This document shows, in pieces, positions 1 through 7,419 of a DNA stretch of 44,100 nucleotides (positions are counted from its first letter, which is position 1; each line of letters opens with the position of its first letter). The notes under the pieces were generated by a model, which saw only the letters and a list, made by a program, of their open reading frames with translations, had not been told where the DNA came from and did no database searches. Made by a program: the position numbers and the translations under genes. Origin of the DNA: an uncultured Clostridia bacterium (GTDB lineage: Bacteria; Bacillota; Clostridia; Christensenellales; UBA1750); contig CAJFMX010000030.1 in the NCBI GenBank assembly GCA_904393115.1, forward strand, positions 1-44,100, given 5' to 3'.

Positions 1-100
1 ATTTGTGGAAGATCTGTACTGCGAGGACAACGGCCGGCCAAGCGTAGACCCAGTGGTGCTGTTCAAGATTGTGCTGATCCAGCATATATACGGGCTTCCG
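1..100 (+). pseudogene. Truncated transposase remnant (IS1182-like N-terminal region)
   Basis: The reading frame is open from the left edge and encodes a short segment with YCEDNGRPSVDPVVLFK followed by IQHIYGLP. This resembles the N-terminal DUF772-type domain of IS1182/IS5-related transposases, where the pattern is a Tyr-Cys, NGRPS, DPV and then a hydrophobic helix. Just after the GLP position the similarity stops, and the DNA becomes a terminator hairpin at 98-127. The C-terminal DDE catalytic region is therefore absent. The 5' end lies outside the window, so the original start is unknown. I read it as a decayed insertion-sequence fragment. Only about 33 codons support the family call, so it is moderate. 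Confidence 0.55.
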
Positions 101-127
101 GTCTTCCTTCTGGAAGGCCGGTTTTTT
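98..127 (+). terminator. Intrinsic terminator after the transposase remnant
   Basis: A 10-bp stem (98-107 with 112-121, one T-G wobble) with a four-base loop is followed by six T residues at 122-127. It is oriented for plus-strand transcripts. It has no A-run on its left side, so it is a poor terminator for the minus-strand methyltransferase that ends at 132. Confidence 0.75.
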
Positions 128-131
128 GCGC

Positions 132-881
132 TCACCGGACCGCGAGCGTCGCCCAGAAGGTGGGCACCCCGTGTTCGTGCAGGAACCCGCGGCCGTTCGT
201 GTCCTCGTAGAGGTCCACGATCCGGAAGCCCGCCTGGATCTGCCCGCGGATCTGCTCCTCCAGCGTGTGGGAGAACTGGATGCCGTCCCCCGCGCGCTCC
301 AGGGCCGCTCTCTGCTCCGGGTCCTTGAGCGGGTTGAATGGCAGGCGATAGCGCACCTGGCCGCTCTCCTCGTCCTCAAAGAGGTAGTTGATCCCGTTGT
401 CCAGCCCCGCCAGCAGCCGCCCGCCGGGCCGCAGCACGCGGAAGCACTCCCGCCAGAGCGGCAGCACCTCCTCGATGTAGCAATTGGAGACCGGGTGGAA
501 GATCATGTCAAAACTGCCGTCCGCAAAGGGCAGGGGCTGGCTCATGTCCGCGCGGACGATCTCGATGTCGTATCCCTCGCGCGCCGCGACCTCCCGCTCG
601 CTCTGCAGCTGCCGGGGCGAGTAGTCCAGCACCGTGCAGACCGCGCCGTGCGCCGCAAAGACGGGCATCTGCTGCGCCCCGCCTGAGGCCAGACCCAGCA
701 CCCGGCAGCCCGCAAGGTCCGGAAACCAGTCCCGCGGCACGGGCTTTGTGGGCGTGAGCAGGAGGGAGAGCCGGCCCGCCTTGGCGGCGAGGTATTCCTC
801 GTGCGAAATCGGGATGCCCCACTCCCATCCCTCCTCGACCCAGCGGTCGATGGTCCTGGCGTTGATGTCAGCATAGTGCAT
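132..881 (-). CDS. Class I SAM-dependent methyltransferase
   Basis: A 249-residue protein with a Rossmann-type methyltransferase core. SAM-binding motif I is the glycine-rich VLGLASGGAQQ at about residues 61-71, in place of the classical GxGxG. An acidic residue in VLDYS ends strand beta-2. Motif post-II is EIVRADMSQPLPFADGSFDMIF, and RVLRPGGRLL is the usual motif III. The substrate cannot be deduced. The start at 881 is preferred because GGAGG lies 8 bases before it. An in-frame ATG at 896 would contain that ribosome site inside the gene. It begins 20 bases after deoC, so the two are probably co-transcribed. Methyltransferase is confident, target unknown. Confidence 0.85.
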   Translation of the reverse strand: MHYADINARTIDRWVEEGWEWGIPISHEEYLAAKAGRLSLLLTPTKPVPRDWFPDLAGCRVLGLASGGAQQMPVFAAHGAVCTVLDYSPRQLQSEREVAAREGYDIEIVRADMSQPLPFADGSFDMIFHPVSNCYIEEVLPLWRECFRVLRPGGRLLAGLDNGINYLFEDEESGQVRYRLPFNPLKDPEQRAALERAGDGIQFSHTLEEQIRGQIQAGFRIVDLYEDTNGRGFLHEHGVPTFWATLAVR

Positions 882-901
882 GTGCGCTTCCTCCATGCGG
901 T

Positions 902-1597
902 TTAGTCCAGGGTCCCCTTTTCGGCAAAGCGGCGCTCCGCCTCCTGCAGGATCGCCTCCGTGGCCGTCGCGCCGCAGCGCGCGCAACCCGCGGCGCGGAA
1001 GGCGAGCAGCGCGTCCAGCGTGCGCACGCCGCCCGCAGCCTTGACCTGCATGCGGTCCGGGACGCTCGCGCGCATTAGGCGCACGTCCTCCAGCGTCGCG
1101 CCGCTGGGCGCATAGCCGGTCGAGGTCTTGACAAACTCCGCGCCCGCCTCCGCGCACAGGCGGCAGGCCAGGACCTTCTGCTCGTCCGAGAGGTAGGCGT
1201 TCTCCAGGATCACCTTGACGATCGCGCCGCGGGCGTGCGCCGCCTCCACGACGGCCTGGATGTCCTGCCGGACGTAGTCCTCCTCCCCGGAGAGCAGGCG
1301 GCCGATGTTGAGCACCATGTCCAGCTCCGTCGCGCCGGCGTCCATGGCGCGCTCCGCCTCAAACACCTTGACGGCCGTCTCGTTCGACCCATGGGGGAAG
1401 CCGATGACCGTGCAGAGCCCGACCTCCGTGCCCGCGAGCGCCTCCCGCGCAAGCCCCAGGTCGCACGGGCGCACGCAGACGGTGGCCGTGCCGTACTTCT
1501 TTGCCACGGCCAGGCCCTTTTTCACGGTTTCCACGTCCAGTTCCGGACGAAGCAGGGAGTGGTCGATCATCTTAGCGATGTCCTTGGGCGTCAGCAT
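902..1597 (-). CDS. deoC: Deoxyribose-phosphate aldolase
   Basis: A 231-residue class I aldolase that reversibly cleaves 2-deoxyribose-5-phosphate into glyceraldehyde-3-phosphate and acetaldehyde, in deoxynucleoside catabolism. The expected catalytic residues are visible: Asp93 in ELDMVLNIG, the Schiff-base Lys157 in FVKTSTGYAPSGAT, and the proton-relay Lys186 in VKAAGGVRT. The last barrel strand reads AGCARCGAT, where family members usually have AG-x-x-RIGTS, so the C-terminal phosphate-binding loop is changed. AAGGAGG lies 8 bases before the ATG. It is first of a likely two-gene operon with the methyltransferase. No other nucleoside-catabolism genes (deoB, deoD, pdp) are in the window, and I could not call a convincing promoter for it. 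Confidence 0.92.
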   Translation of the reverse strand: MLTPKDIAKMIDHSLLRPELDVETVKKGLAVAKKYGTATVCVRPCDLGLAREALAGTEVGLCTVIGFPHGSNETAVKVFEAERAMDAGATELDMVLNIGRLLSGEEDYVRQDIQAVVEAAHARGAIVKVILENAYLSDEQKVLACRLCAEAGAEFVKTSTGYAPSGATLEDVRLMRASVPDRMQVKAAGGVRTLDALLAFRAAGCARCGATATEAILQEAERRFAEKGTLD

Positions 1598-1700
1598 AGA
1601 AACTGCCTCCTTTTTTCCTCGCATCGGGCGGCGCGCGCCGCCCTGTGGATAGAGAGATTCGCCGCCCCCGCGCGCTCTCCCTGCCGGGGATAGAAGGTTC

Positions 1701-1729
1701 TTGACAAAATGCGCCCCGCGCCGGACAAT
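1701..1729 (+). promoter_or_regulatory. Sigma-A promoter of the cyclase-family gene
   Basis: A perfect TTGACA at 1701-1706, a 17-base spacer and GACAAT at 1724-1729, about 30 bases before the ATG at 1761. Confidence 0.7.
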
Positions 1730-1760
1730 GGAGGCAGATCGCAAAGGAGGCGTTTTTCCC

Positions 1761-2414
1761 ATGCGCGCAATCGACCTGACGCACACCATCGCCCCGGGCA
1801 TGCCCGTCTACCCCGGAACGGAGCCGCCCGTCCTCTCCCCCGGCAGCACCTATGCGCGGGATGGGTTCCGCGAGACGCGGCTCACCCTCTTCTCCCACAC
1901 GGGCACGCACATGGACGCGCCCGCGCACCTCTTCCCCGACCGGACGGCGCTGGACGCCCTGCCCGCCTCGCAGTTCTGCGGCAGCGCGCTCGTCGTGGAC
2001 TGCACGGACGCGCCCGAGGGCGGCCGCATCGGCCTGGAGCGGATCGCGCGCCAGCGGGAGCAGGCGGACCGCGCGGACTTTCTGCTCCTGCGCACGGGCT
2101 GGGACGCGCGCTGGGGCACGCCCGCCTACTTCGGCGAATACCCGGTCATCACCGAGGAATTCGCCGACTACCTGCTCGCCACGCGCAAAAAGGGCGTGGG
2201 CCTGGACGTCATCGGCATCGACCCCATCGCGGATGCGAACCTCTCCCTGCACCGCCGCCTCCTCTCCCAGGCGGACTTTGTCATCATCGAGAACCTGTGC
2301 AACCTGGGCGCCTGCGGCGAGGGGCTCTTCTCCTTCTTCGCCCTGCCGCTCAAGTTTGCGGATTCGGACGGCGCGCCGGTGCGCGCGCTGGCGCTCCTGC
2401 CGGAGGAGTCTTGA
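1761..2414 (+). CDS. Cyclase / kynurenine formamidase family hydrolase
   Basis: A 217-residue protein of the metal-dependent cyclase family (PF04199), which includes kynurenine formamidase KynB and isatin hydrolase. The diagnostic metal and active-site motif HTGTHMDAPAH lies at residues 46-56, after the N-terminal DLTHTI...MPVYPG typical of the family. AAAGGAGG is 10 bases upstream of the start. It is monocistronic with its own promoter and divergent from deoC. The next operon imports tryptophan under tryptophan-tRNA control, which makes kynurenine chemistry tempting. That link is positional only, because the family hydrolyses varied amides and cyclic substrates. Family call strong, substrate open. 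Confidence 0.85.
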   Translation: MRAIDLTHTIAPGMPVYPGTEPPVLSPGSTYARDGFRETRLTLFSHTGTHMDAPAHLFPDRTALDALPASQFCGSALVVDCTDAPEGGRIGLERIARQREQADRADFLLLRTGWDARWGTPAYFGEYPVITEEFADYLLATRKKGVGLDVIGIDPIADANLSLHRRLLSQADFVIIENLCNLGACGEGLFSFFALPLKFADSDGAPVRALALLPEES

Positions 2415-2421
2415 AAAAAGC

Positions 2422-2451
2422 TTGACAGATCCGCGGCCGGGATGGTATACT
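2422..2451 (+). promoter_or_regulatory. Promoter of the T-box / ECF operon
   Basis: TTGACA at 2422-2427, an 18-base spacer and TATACT at 2446-2451. It is one of the strongest promoters in the window and lies immediately before the T-box leader. Confidence 0.85.
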
Positions 2452-2459
2452 CTCCCCAA

Positions 2460-2742
2460 TCAAAAACCTTTGATGCGGAAGTAACGTCAGGACACGCGCA
2501 CAAAGAGAGTCGGGGGCGGTGGAATCCCGGCAGCGGCGGCTTGGCAAATGGGCCGCAGAGGGCGAGGGGAAAGCGGGTCCGCCCGCGAGTATCCGAGACG
2601 CAGAGCCAGCGTTACGGGCTGGAGGCGTGTTGGCGCTTCTGTATTGAGATGCGGCGTGCTGTTTTTTCAGCGCTCCGTCCAAAGGTGGTACCGCAGAGTT
2701 TCTATTCTGCCCTTTGCATTGCGCAGGGGGCAGAATTTTTTT
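2460..2742 (+). promoter_or_regulatory. T-box riboswitch leader, tryptophan (UGG) specifier
   Basis: The leader holds the hallmarks of a T-box in order. The Stem I base is GCGG at 2475-2478 pairing with CCGC at 2553-2556. The AGTAA S-turn element is at 2480-2484. An upper helix pairs GTCAGG (2486-2491) with CTTGGC (2540-2545). Opposite the S-turn is the specifier segment AAATGGG, giving codon UGG (Trp) at 2549-2551. Distal elements AGAGAG (2504-2509) and GGTGGAAT follow. The T-box sequence AGGTGGTACCGCAG is at 2683-2696. The terminator is a 13-bp stem (2705-2717 with 2723-2735) followed by seven T residues. Uncharged tRNA-Trp should stabilise the antiterminator and allow transcription of the ECF genes. 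This leader fills most of the 417-base gap before the first gene. Confidence 0.93.
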
Positions 2743-2831
2743 CTGCCCATTTCCGCCCCACTGCCGGCCGCAGGCGACAAAGCCAACGATTTGCCGCTCC
2801 CCCTTTGATCCGTTCAGAAAGGAGATTCCCC

Positions 2832-3419
2832 ATGGAAAAACGCTTTGTCGCCCCCGAATCCGCCCGCCGCACCGTCCGCGCCGCCAAGGAGCGCACGGGC
2901 CTTGCCTCCGTTCGCAACCTGATCCTCCTGGGCGTGCTGCTGGCCGCAGGCGCCGTGCTCAAGCTCTTCCTCTCCTCCTACTTCACGGTCATGAAGCCGA
3001 ATTTCGTCATCGCCATGTACTGCCTGGCGATCCTCCTGATCCGGCCCAAGCTCCGCGAGGGCGCGATCATCGGCGTGCTGGCCGGCGCGATCTGCCAATT
3101 CTTCCCCGGCACGCCGTACATCAACCTCGTCTCGGAGATCTTCGGCGCGCTGGCCATGGTGCTCCTGTGCCGGCTGCCCCTGCGCGCCGGGCGCTTCGAC
3201 CTGCGCCCCATCGTCTGCACGGCGCTGTCGACCCTGGTCTCCGGCTTTGCCTACGTGGGCGTGATGTACGCGGCCTTCTACGCGGGCGCATCCATCGTCC
3301 CGACGCCCCTTGCGGCGTTCCTGGGCATCATCTTCGGCACGGCGGCCATCAACGCCGTCATCGTGCAGGTGCTCTATCTGCCCCTGCGCTCGGCCCTGGG
3401 AAAGGAGGCGCGCCCGTGA
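2832..3419 (+). CDS. trpP: TrpP-like ECF S component, probable tryptophan importer subunit
   Basis: A 195-residue hydrophobic protein with about five or six membrane segments after a basic N-terminus. The MKPNFVIAMYCLAILL segment, then the VIGVLAG-like helix (IIGVLAGAICQFFPG) and the NLVSEIFGALA helix, resemble the TrpP/YhaG tryptophan transporter family. That family has MKPD...MLIMMF, then an FPSGQIPNLIDK-like loop. Substrate assignment rests on this resemblance plus the UGG specifier of the leader. The AAAGGAGA site precedes the ATG. Its TGA overlaps the GTG of the next gene, and two ATPases and a T protein follow, so it works as a dedicated four-component ECF importer. The symbol is by similarity. 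Confidence 0.78.
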   Translation: MEKRFVAPESARRTVRAAKERTGLASVRNLILLGVLLAAGAVLKLFLSSYFTVMKPNFVIAMYCLAILLIRPKLREGAIIGVLAGAICQFFPGTPYINLVSEIFGALAMVLLCRLPLRAGRFDLRPIVCTALSTLVSGFAYVGVMYAAFYAGASIVPTPLAAFLGIIFGTAAINAVIVQVLYLPLRSALGKEARP

Positions 3420-4252
3420 TCGAGCTGGATGCCCTCACCTTCCGCTATGCCGGCGCAAAGGAACCCGCGCTGCGCTCCCTCTCGCTCCGGGTGCCGCGGG
3501 GCGGCTTTCTGGGGATTCTCGGCCCCTCCCGCTCGGGCAAGACCACGCTGCTCTCCGCGCTGAGCGGCGCGGTGCCCCACCACCGGCCCGGCGACTTCTA
3601 CGGCGCCTGCCGCGTCGGCGGCCTGGACACGGTCGAGCACACGCCCACGGACCTGAGCCGCATCGTCGGCTCCGTGTTCCAGGACATCGACGCGCAGATG
3701 GTCTCCTCCCTGGTGGAGGACGAGCTGCTCTTTGCCTTAGAGAACTTCGGCGTGCCGCAGGGGGAGCTGGACGGCCGCATCCGCGAGGCGCTCTCGGCGG
3801 TGGGCATCGAGGACCTGCGCCACCGCAGCCTGGACACCCTTTCCGGCGGTCAGAAGCAGAAGGTCGCCATCGCCGCGGTGCTCGCCATGCGCCCGCAGGT
3901 CCTGGCGCTGGACGAGCCCACGGGCGAGCTCGACCCCGCGAGCTCCGCGGCGGTCTTCTCCCTCCTCTCCGCGCTCAACGCCCGCGGCGTGACCATCGTC
4001 GTGGCCGAGCAGAAGCTCTCGCTCCTTACCGCGCACTGCAAGACGCTCTGCGTGCTGGACTCGGGGTCCATCGCCCTGCAGGGCGATGTGCGCGAGGTGC
4101 TCTCCCAGCCGCGCCGGCTGGAGGCGCTGGGCCTGCGCGTGCCGCGCATCGCGGCGCTGCACGGGCGCCTGGCCGCGGCGGGCCTGTCGGCCGGGCCGGT
4201 GCCGCTGACCGTTTCCGAGGCGATTTCCATGGCAAAGGGGGTGCTCGCATGA
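3416..4252 (+). CDS. ECF transporter ATPase, first A component (switch-loop His replaced)
   Basis: A 278-residue ABC ATPase energising the tryptophan ECF importer. Walker A is GPSRSGKTT (36-44), the Q-loop is Gln89, the intact signature LSGGQ is at 142-146, Walker B is VLALDE (162-167) and the D-loop is GELD (170-173). The H-switch position reads VVAEQK, with Gln199 where family members have His. A long C-terminal tail of about 70 residues follows. It starts at a GTG overlapping the S-component stop and ends overlapping the next ATPase start, so translation is probably coupled. Family knowledge predicts a composite ATP site formed with the partner encoded next. That partner lacks a normal signature motif. 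Confidence 0.9.
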   Translation: MIELDALTFRYAGAKEPALRSLSLRVPRGGFLGILGPSRSGKTTLLSALSGAVPHHRPGDFYGACRVGGLDTVEHTPTDLSRIVGSVFQDIDAQMVSSLVEDELLFALENFGVPQGELDGRIREALSAVGIEDLRHRSLDTLSGGQKQKVAIAAVLAMRPQVLALDEPTGELDPASSAAVFSLLSALNARGVTIVVAEQKLSLLTAHCKTLCVLDSGSIALQGDVREVLSQPRRLEALGLRVPRIAALHGRLAAAGLSAGPVPLTVSEAISMAKGVLA

Positions 4253-5058
4253 TCCGGATGCAGAACGCGGGCTTTGCCTACGACGGCCGCACCGTGCTGC
4301 GCGGCCTGAACCTGCACATCCGCCCCGGGGAGTTCGTGGCCGTGGCCGGGCCCAACGGCGCGGGCAAGACCTCCTTCGCCAAGCTCCTCAACGGCCTCAA
4401 CCGCCCGACGGAGGGCGAGGTCTTCGTCGACGGCCTGGACACGCGCAGGGCGCGCGTGAGCGCGCTCTCCCGCAGCGTGGGCTTCCTCTTCCAGAACCCG
4501 GACCGCCAGCTCTGCCGCACCACCGTGCGCGAGGAGCTCCTCTTCGGGCTCCGCCTGCACGTCCGGGACGAGGCCGAGGCCGCCCGCCGGCTGGAGCGGG
4601 CGCTGGCGGACTTTGCCCTCGACCCGGAGGAAAATCCCCTGACCGCCGCGCGCGCCGAGCGCCAGCGCATCGCCCTGGCCAGCGTCGTCGCGCTGGGGCC
4701 GCGCCTGCTGGTGCTCGACGAGCCGACGACCGGCCTCTCCCATGCGGAGTGCCGCCGCACCATGGAGATCGTGCGCCGCCTCCACCGGGAGGGCACGACC
4801 GTGGTCCTGATTTCGCACGACATGGAGCTCATCCTGCGCTACGCCGAGCGGATGCTGGTGCTCGCGGGGGGAACGCTCCGCGCGGACGGCGCGCCGCACG
4901 ACGTGCTGCGCCGGGCGGACGTCCTGGCGGAGGCCGCGCTCCTCCCGCCGGAGATCGTGCAGGTGGCCTCGGCCCTGGGCGAGCCCTTTGCCGGCCTGGA
5001 CACGGACGCCGCGCTCGCCCAGGCGCTGATCGAGGCGCGCGCCTCCGCCGCCGGCTGA
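4249..5058 (+). CDS. ECF transporter ATPase, second A component (degenerate signature motif)
   Basis: A 269-residue ABC ATPase with a normal Walker A, GPNGAGKT (34-41), Q-loop QNPDRQ (Gln82), Walker B LLVLDE (153-158) and switch His190 in LISHDME. Where LSGGERQR is expected it reads AARAERQR (133-140), so the LSGG core is lost. The D-loop is GLSHAE rather than GLDP. It overlaps the first ATPase by four bases (ATGA). The pattern predicts that its own nucleotide site pairs with the partner's good LSGGQ. The opposite site would combine the partner's His-less switch with this degenerate signature. Confidence 0.9.
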   Translation: MIRMQNAGFAYDGRTVLRGLNLHIRPGEFVAVAGPNGAGKTSFAKLLNGLNRPTEGEVFVDGLDTRRARVSALSRSVGFLFQNPDRQLCRTTVREELLFGLRLHVRDEAEAARRLERALADFALDPEENPLTAARAERQRIALASVVALGPRLLVLDEPTTGLSHAECRRTMEIVRRLHREGTTVVLISHDMELILRYAERMLVLAGGTLRADGAPHDVLRRADVLAEAALLPPEIVQVASALGEPFAGLDTDAALAQALIEARASAAG

Positions 5059-5095
5059 CCGCAACACCGAATCGAATGGAAAGGAAGCGAAAACC

Positions 5096-5779
5096 GTGAA
5101 GGGAATGCTGCAATACGTCCATGGAACCACCGTCCTGCACCGCCTGCCGCCGCTGTGCAAGCTGGGCCTTGCGGTTCTGCTCAGCGCGCTCTGCTTTGCG
5201 ACGGGCAATCTGCTGCTGCTCGCGCTGCTCATCGGGGGGAGCGTCGCGCTGGGGGCCCTCGCCGGAATCGGCAAGCAGACGCTGCGCACGCTGCTGGGCC
5301 TGTGCAAGTTCTCGTCGATCCTGTTCCTTCTGCAGGTGTTCTTCATCTCCGAGGGGCGCGTGCTGCTCGCGCTGCCGCTGGGCCTTGCCGTCACGGTGGA
5401 GGGGATCGTCTTCTCGGCGCGGCTGTGCCTGCGGCTGATCGGCGCGACGCTGCCGCTGACGGTGATGCTGGCCGTCACGCGCCTGCCGGACCTGACGCGC
5501 GCGCTGGAGCGCACGCTGCGCGTGCCCTACCGCTACGCCTTTGCCCTGAGCACGGCCATCCGCTTCATCCCCATCCTGGCGCGGGACTTTTCCGCCGTGG
5601 TCGAGGCGCAGACCGCCCGCGGCGTGGAGCTGGACGGGAACCTCCTCCGGCGCGTGCGGCTGCTCCTGCCGCTGTGCGTGCCGCTGCTGGTTTCCTCGGT
5701 CCGGCGGATCGAGTCCGCGGCGCTCAGCGCGGAGCTGCGCGGCTTCCATCTGCGCGCACAGCGGCGCGAATTCCGCTAG
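5096..5779 (+). CDS. ECF transporter T component (EcfT-like)
   Basis: A 227-residue membrane protein that couples the two ATPases to the S component. Hydrophobic segments are at roughly 22-58, 68-84, 88-130 and 187-202. The coupling-helix motif AQTARG is at 171-176, and a second, modified one, AELRGF, is at 212-217, where EcfT proteins usually carry another Ala-Arg-Gly. The GTG start at 5096 is supported by GGAAAGGAAG nine bases upstream. An ATG nine bases later is the alternative. It is last of the T-box operon, 37 bases after the second ATPase, and ends in TAG. No convincing terminator follows it. Confidence 0.88.
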   Translation: MKGMLQYVHGTTVLHRLPPLCKLGLAVLLSALCFATGNLLLLALLIGGSVALGALAGIGKQTLRTLLGLCKFSSILFLLQVFFISEGRVLLALPLGLAVTVEGIVFSARLCLRLIGATLPLTVMLAVTRLPDLTRALERTLRVPYRYAFALSTAIRFIPILARDFSAVVEAQTARGVELDGNLLRRVRLLLPLCVPLLVSSVRRIESAALSAELRGFHLRAQRREFR

Positions 5780-5829
5780 GATCCGGCAAATTGTTCTGTT
5801 TCCAAACAAACCTCTCTTCCCTCCGCCGT

Positions 5830-5897
5830 GTAAAACATGGGAAAACTCCGCGCGTTTTTTGTAAAACCGTCTTGTTTTTGCAAAGTGGTTGTTTTAC
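5830..5897. repeat. Three GTAAAAC heptamers, possible operator
   Basis: GTAAAAC occurs at 5830-5836 and 5861-5867 on the plus strand and as its reverse complement GTTTTAC at 5891-5897. The starts are 31 and 30 bases apart, about three helical turns each. The last copy overlaps the putative spacer of the MATE promoter. This regular placement suggests binding by a repressor, but that is inference. Confidence 0.35.
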
Positions 5898-5905
5898 CAT
5901 AATAT
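5878..5905 (+). promoter_or_regulatory. Weak candidate promoter for the first MATE gene
   Basis: TTGCAA at 5878-5883, a 16-base spacer and TAATAT at 5900-5905. Both boxes match consensus at four of six positions. It lies about 50 bases before the ATG at 5954. Confidence 0.4.
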
Positions 5906-5953
5906 GTGGCATGCGCTGCGCCGGCGCTTTCACTTGGAGAAAGAGGGGTTTTC

Positions 5954-7333
5954 ATGGCGTCGAGAAACTTGACAAGGGATATGAGCTACGGGCGGCCAAT
6001 CGGGCACATCCTGGCCTTTTCGCTGCCGCTCATCTTCGGCAACCTGTTCCAGCAGATGTACAGCATGGTGGACACCATCATCGTCGGCCAATACCTGGGT
6101 GTGGACGCCCTTGCGGCGGTGGGGTCCGTCGGCTCCCTGCAGTTCCTGATCATCGGCTTCTGCACGGGCTCGTGCGCGGGGCTTTCCATCCCCGTGGCGC
6201 AGCGCTTCGGCGCGCAGGACGAGGACAACCTGCGCCGCTACGTGGCCAACAGCGCCTGGATCGCGCTGGCCATGTCGGTCGTCATCACGATCGTAACGGT
6301 GCTCCTGGCGCGCAACATCCTCGTCTGGATGCAGACGCCGGAGAACATCCTCGAGGACGCCTATGCCTACTTCGTCGTGATCCTGGCGGGCATCCCGACG
6401 ACGATCCTCTACAACCTGGCCTCCTCCATCATGCGCGCGCTGGGCGACAGCCGCCGCCCGCTCTACTTCCTGATCCTCTCCTCGGCGCTGAACGTCGTGC
6501 TGGACCTCGTCTTCATCCTCAATTTCCACATGGGCTGCGCGGGCGCGGCCTGGGCGACGATCCTCTCCCAGCTCGTCTCCGGCGTGCTCTGCGTCGTCTA
6601 CATGGCGAAGAAGCTGCCCATCCTGCGCATGGACCGCGAACAGTGGCGCCCCAGCGCCCCGCACATCAAGACGCTGTGCGGCATGGGCTTCCCCATGGGC
6701 CTGCAGAACTCCATCACGGCCATCGGCTCCGTGATCCTCTCCAGCTCCGTCAACACCCTGGGCTCCACGGCCGTGGCCTCCATGACCGCAGCCAGCAAGG
6801 TGCAGATGATCTTCAACTGCGCCTACGACGCCATGGGCACGACCATGGCCACCTACTGCGGGCAGAATCTGGGCGCGCGAAAGCTCTCGCGCATCGGCAA
6901 GGGCCTGCGCTGCGCCATGGGCATCATGATCGGCTATTCCGTCGTCTCCCTGATCGTGCTCTACTTCCTGGGCACGACGATCGCGCTGCTCTTTGTCAGC
7001 CCCGAGGAGACGGAGATCCTCAGCAACGCGCACATCTTCCTCGTCATCAACTCGGCGACCTCGTTCCTGCTGGCGTTCGTCATCAACTTCCGCTACGTCA
7101 TCCAGGGCCTGGGCTTCAGCAACTACGCGCTGTTCGCCGGCCTGTTTGAGATGGTGGCGCGCACGCTGGTGGCCTTCCTGCTGGTGCCGCACCTGGGCTT
7201 CCCGGGTGCGTGCCTGGCCAACCCCGCGGCGTGGCTCGCGGCGGACTGCTTCCTGATTCCCTGCTACTTTGCCGTGATGCGCAAGATCCGCTCCCGCGTG
7301 CAGGAGGTGCCGGACATTCCGCTCCCCATCTGA
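5954..7333 (+). CDS. MATE family efflux transporter (first of tandem pair)
   Basis: A 459-residue polytopic protein with the two-fold repeated six-helix architecture of MATE exporters. It begins with IGHILAFSLPLIFGNLFQQMY and VDTIIVGQYLG, a family-typical first helix. The corresponding second-half start is GFPMGLQNSITAIGS near the middle, followed by NTLGSTAVASMTAASK. These proteins usually expel cationic drugs or metabolites using Na+ or H+ gradients at the cytoplasmic membrane. The start at 5954 follows GGAGAAAGAGGGG. A strong hairpin separates it from a second MATE gene, so each is probably its own transcription unit. Substrate cannot be inferred. Confidence 0.92.
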   Translation: MASRNLTRDMSYGRPIGHILAFSLPLIFGNLFQQMYSMVDTIIVGQYLGVDALAAVGSVGSLQFLIIGFCTGSCAGLSIPVAQRFGAQDEDNLRRYVANSAWIALAMSVVITIVTVLLARNILVWMQTPENILEDAYAYFVVILAGIPTTILYNLASSIMRALGDSRRPLYFLILSSALNVVLDLVFILNFHMGCAGAAWATILSQLVSGVLCVVYMAKKLPILRMDREQWRPSAPHIKTLCGMGFPMGLQNSITAIGSVILSSSVNTLGSTAVASMTAASKVQMIFNCAYDAMGTTMATYCGQNLGARKLSRIGKGLRCAMGIMIGYSVVSLIVLYFLGTTIALLFVSPEETEILSNAHIFLVINSATSFLLAFVINFRYVIQGLGFSNYALFAGLFEMVARTLVAFLLVPHLGFPGACLANPAAWLAADCFLIPCYFAVMRKIRSRVQEVPDIPLPI

Positions 7334-7341
7334 TCTGCCTG

Positions 7342-7380
7342 CAGGAAAAACCGCCGGACGGCGTCCGGCGGTTTTTCCTG
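7342..7380 (+). terminator. Strong terminator between the two MATE genes
   Basis: A perfect 18-bp inverted repeat (7342-7359 with 7363-7380) around a three-base loop includes a T5 on the right arm and an A5 on the left arm. It can work in both directions. Confidence 0.85.
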
Positions 7381-7419
7381 CGATACGCTTGATTTTTTGC
7401 AAAAGAAAGGACGAGATCG

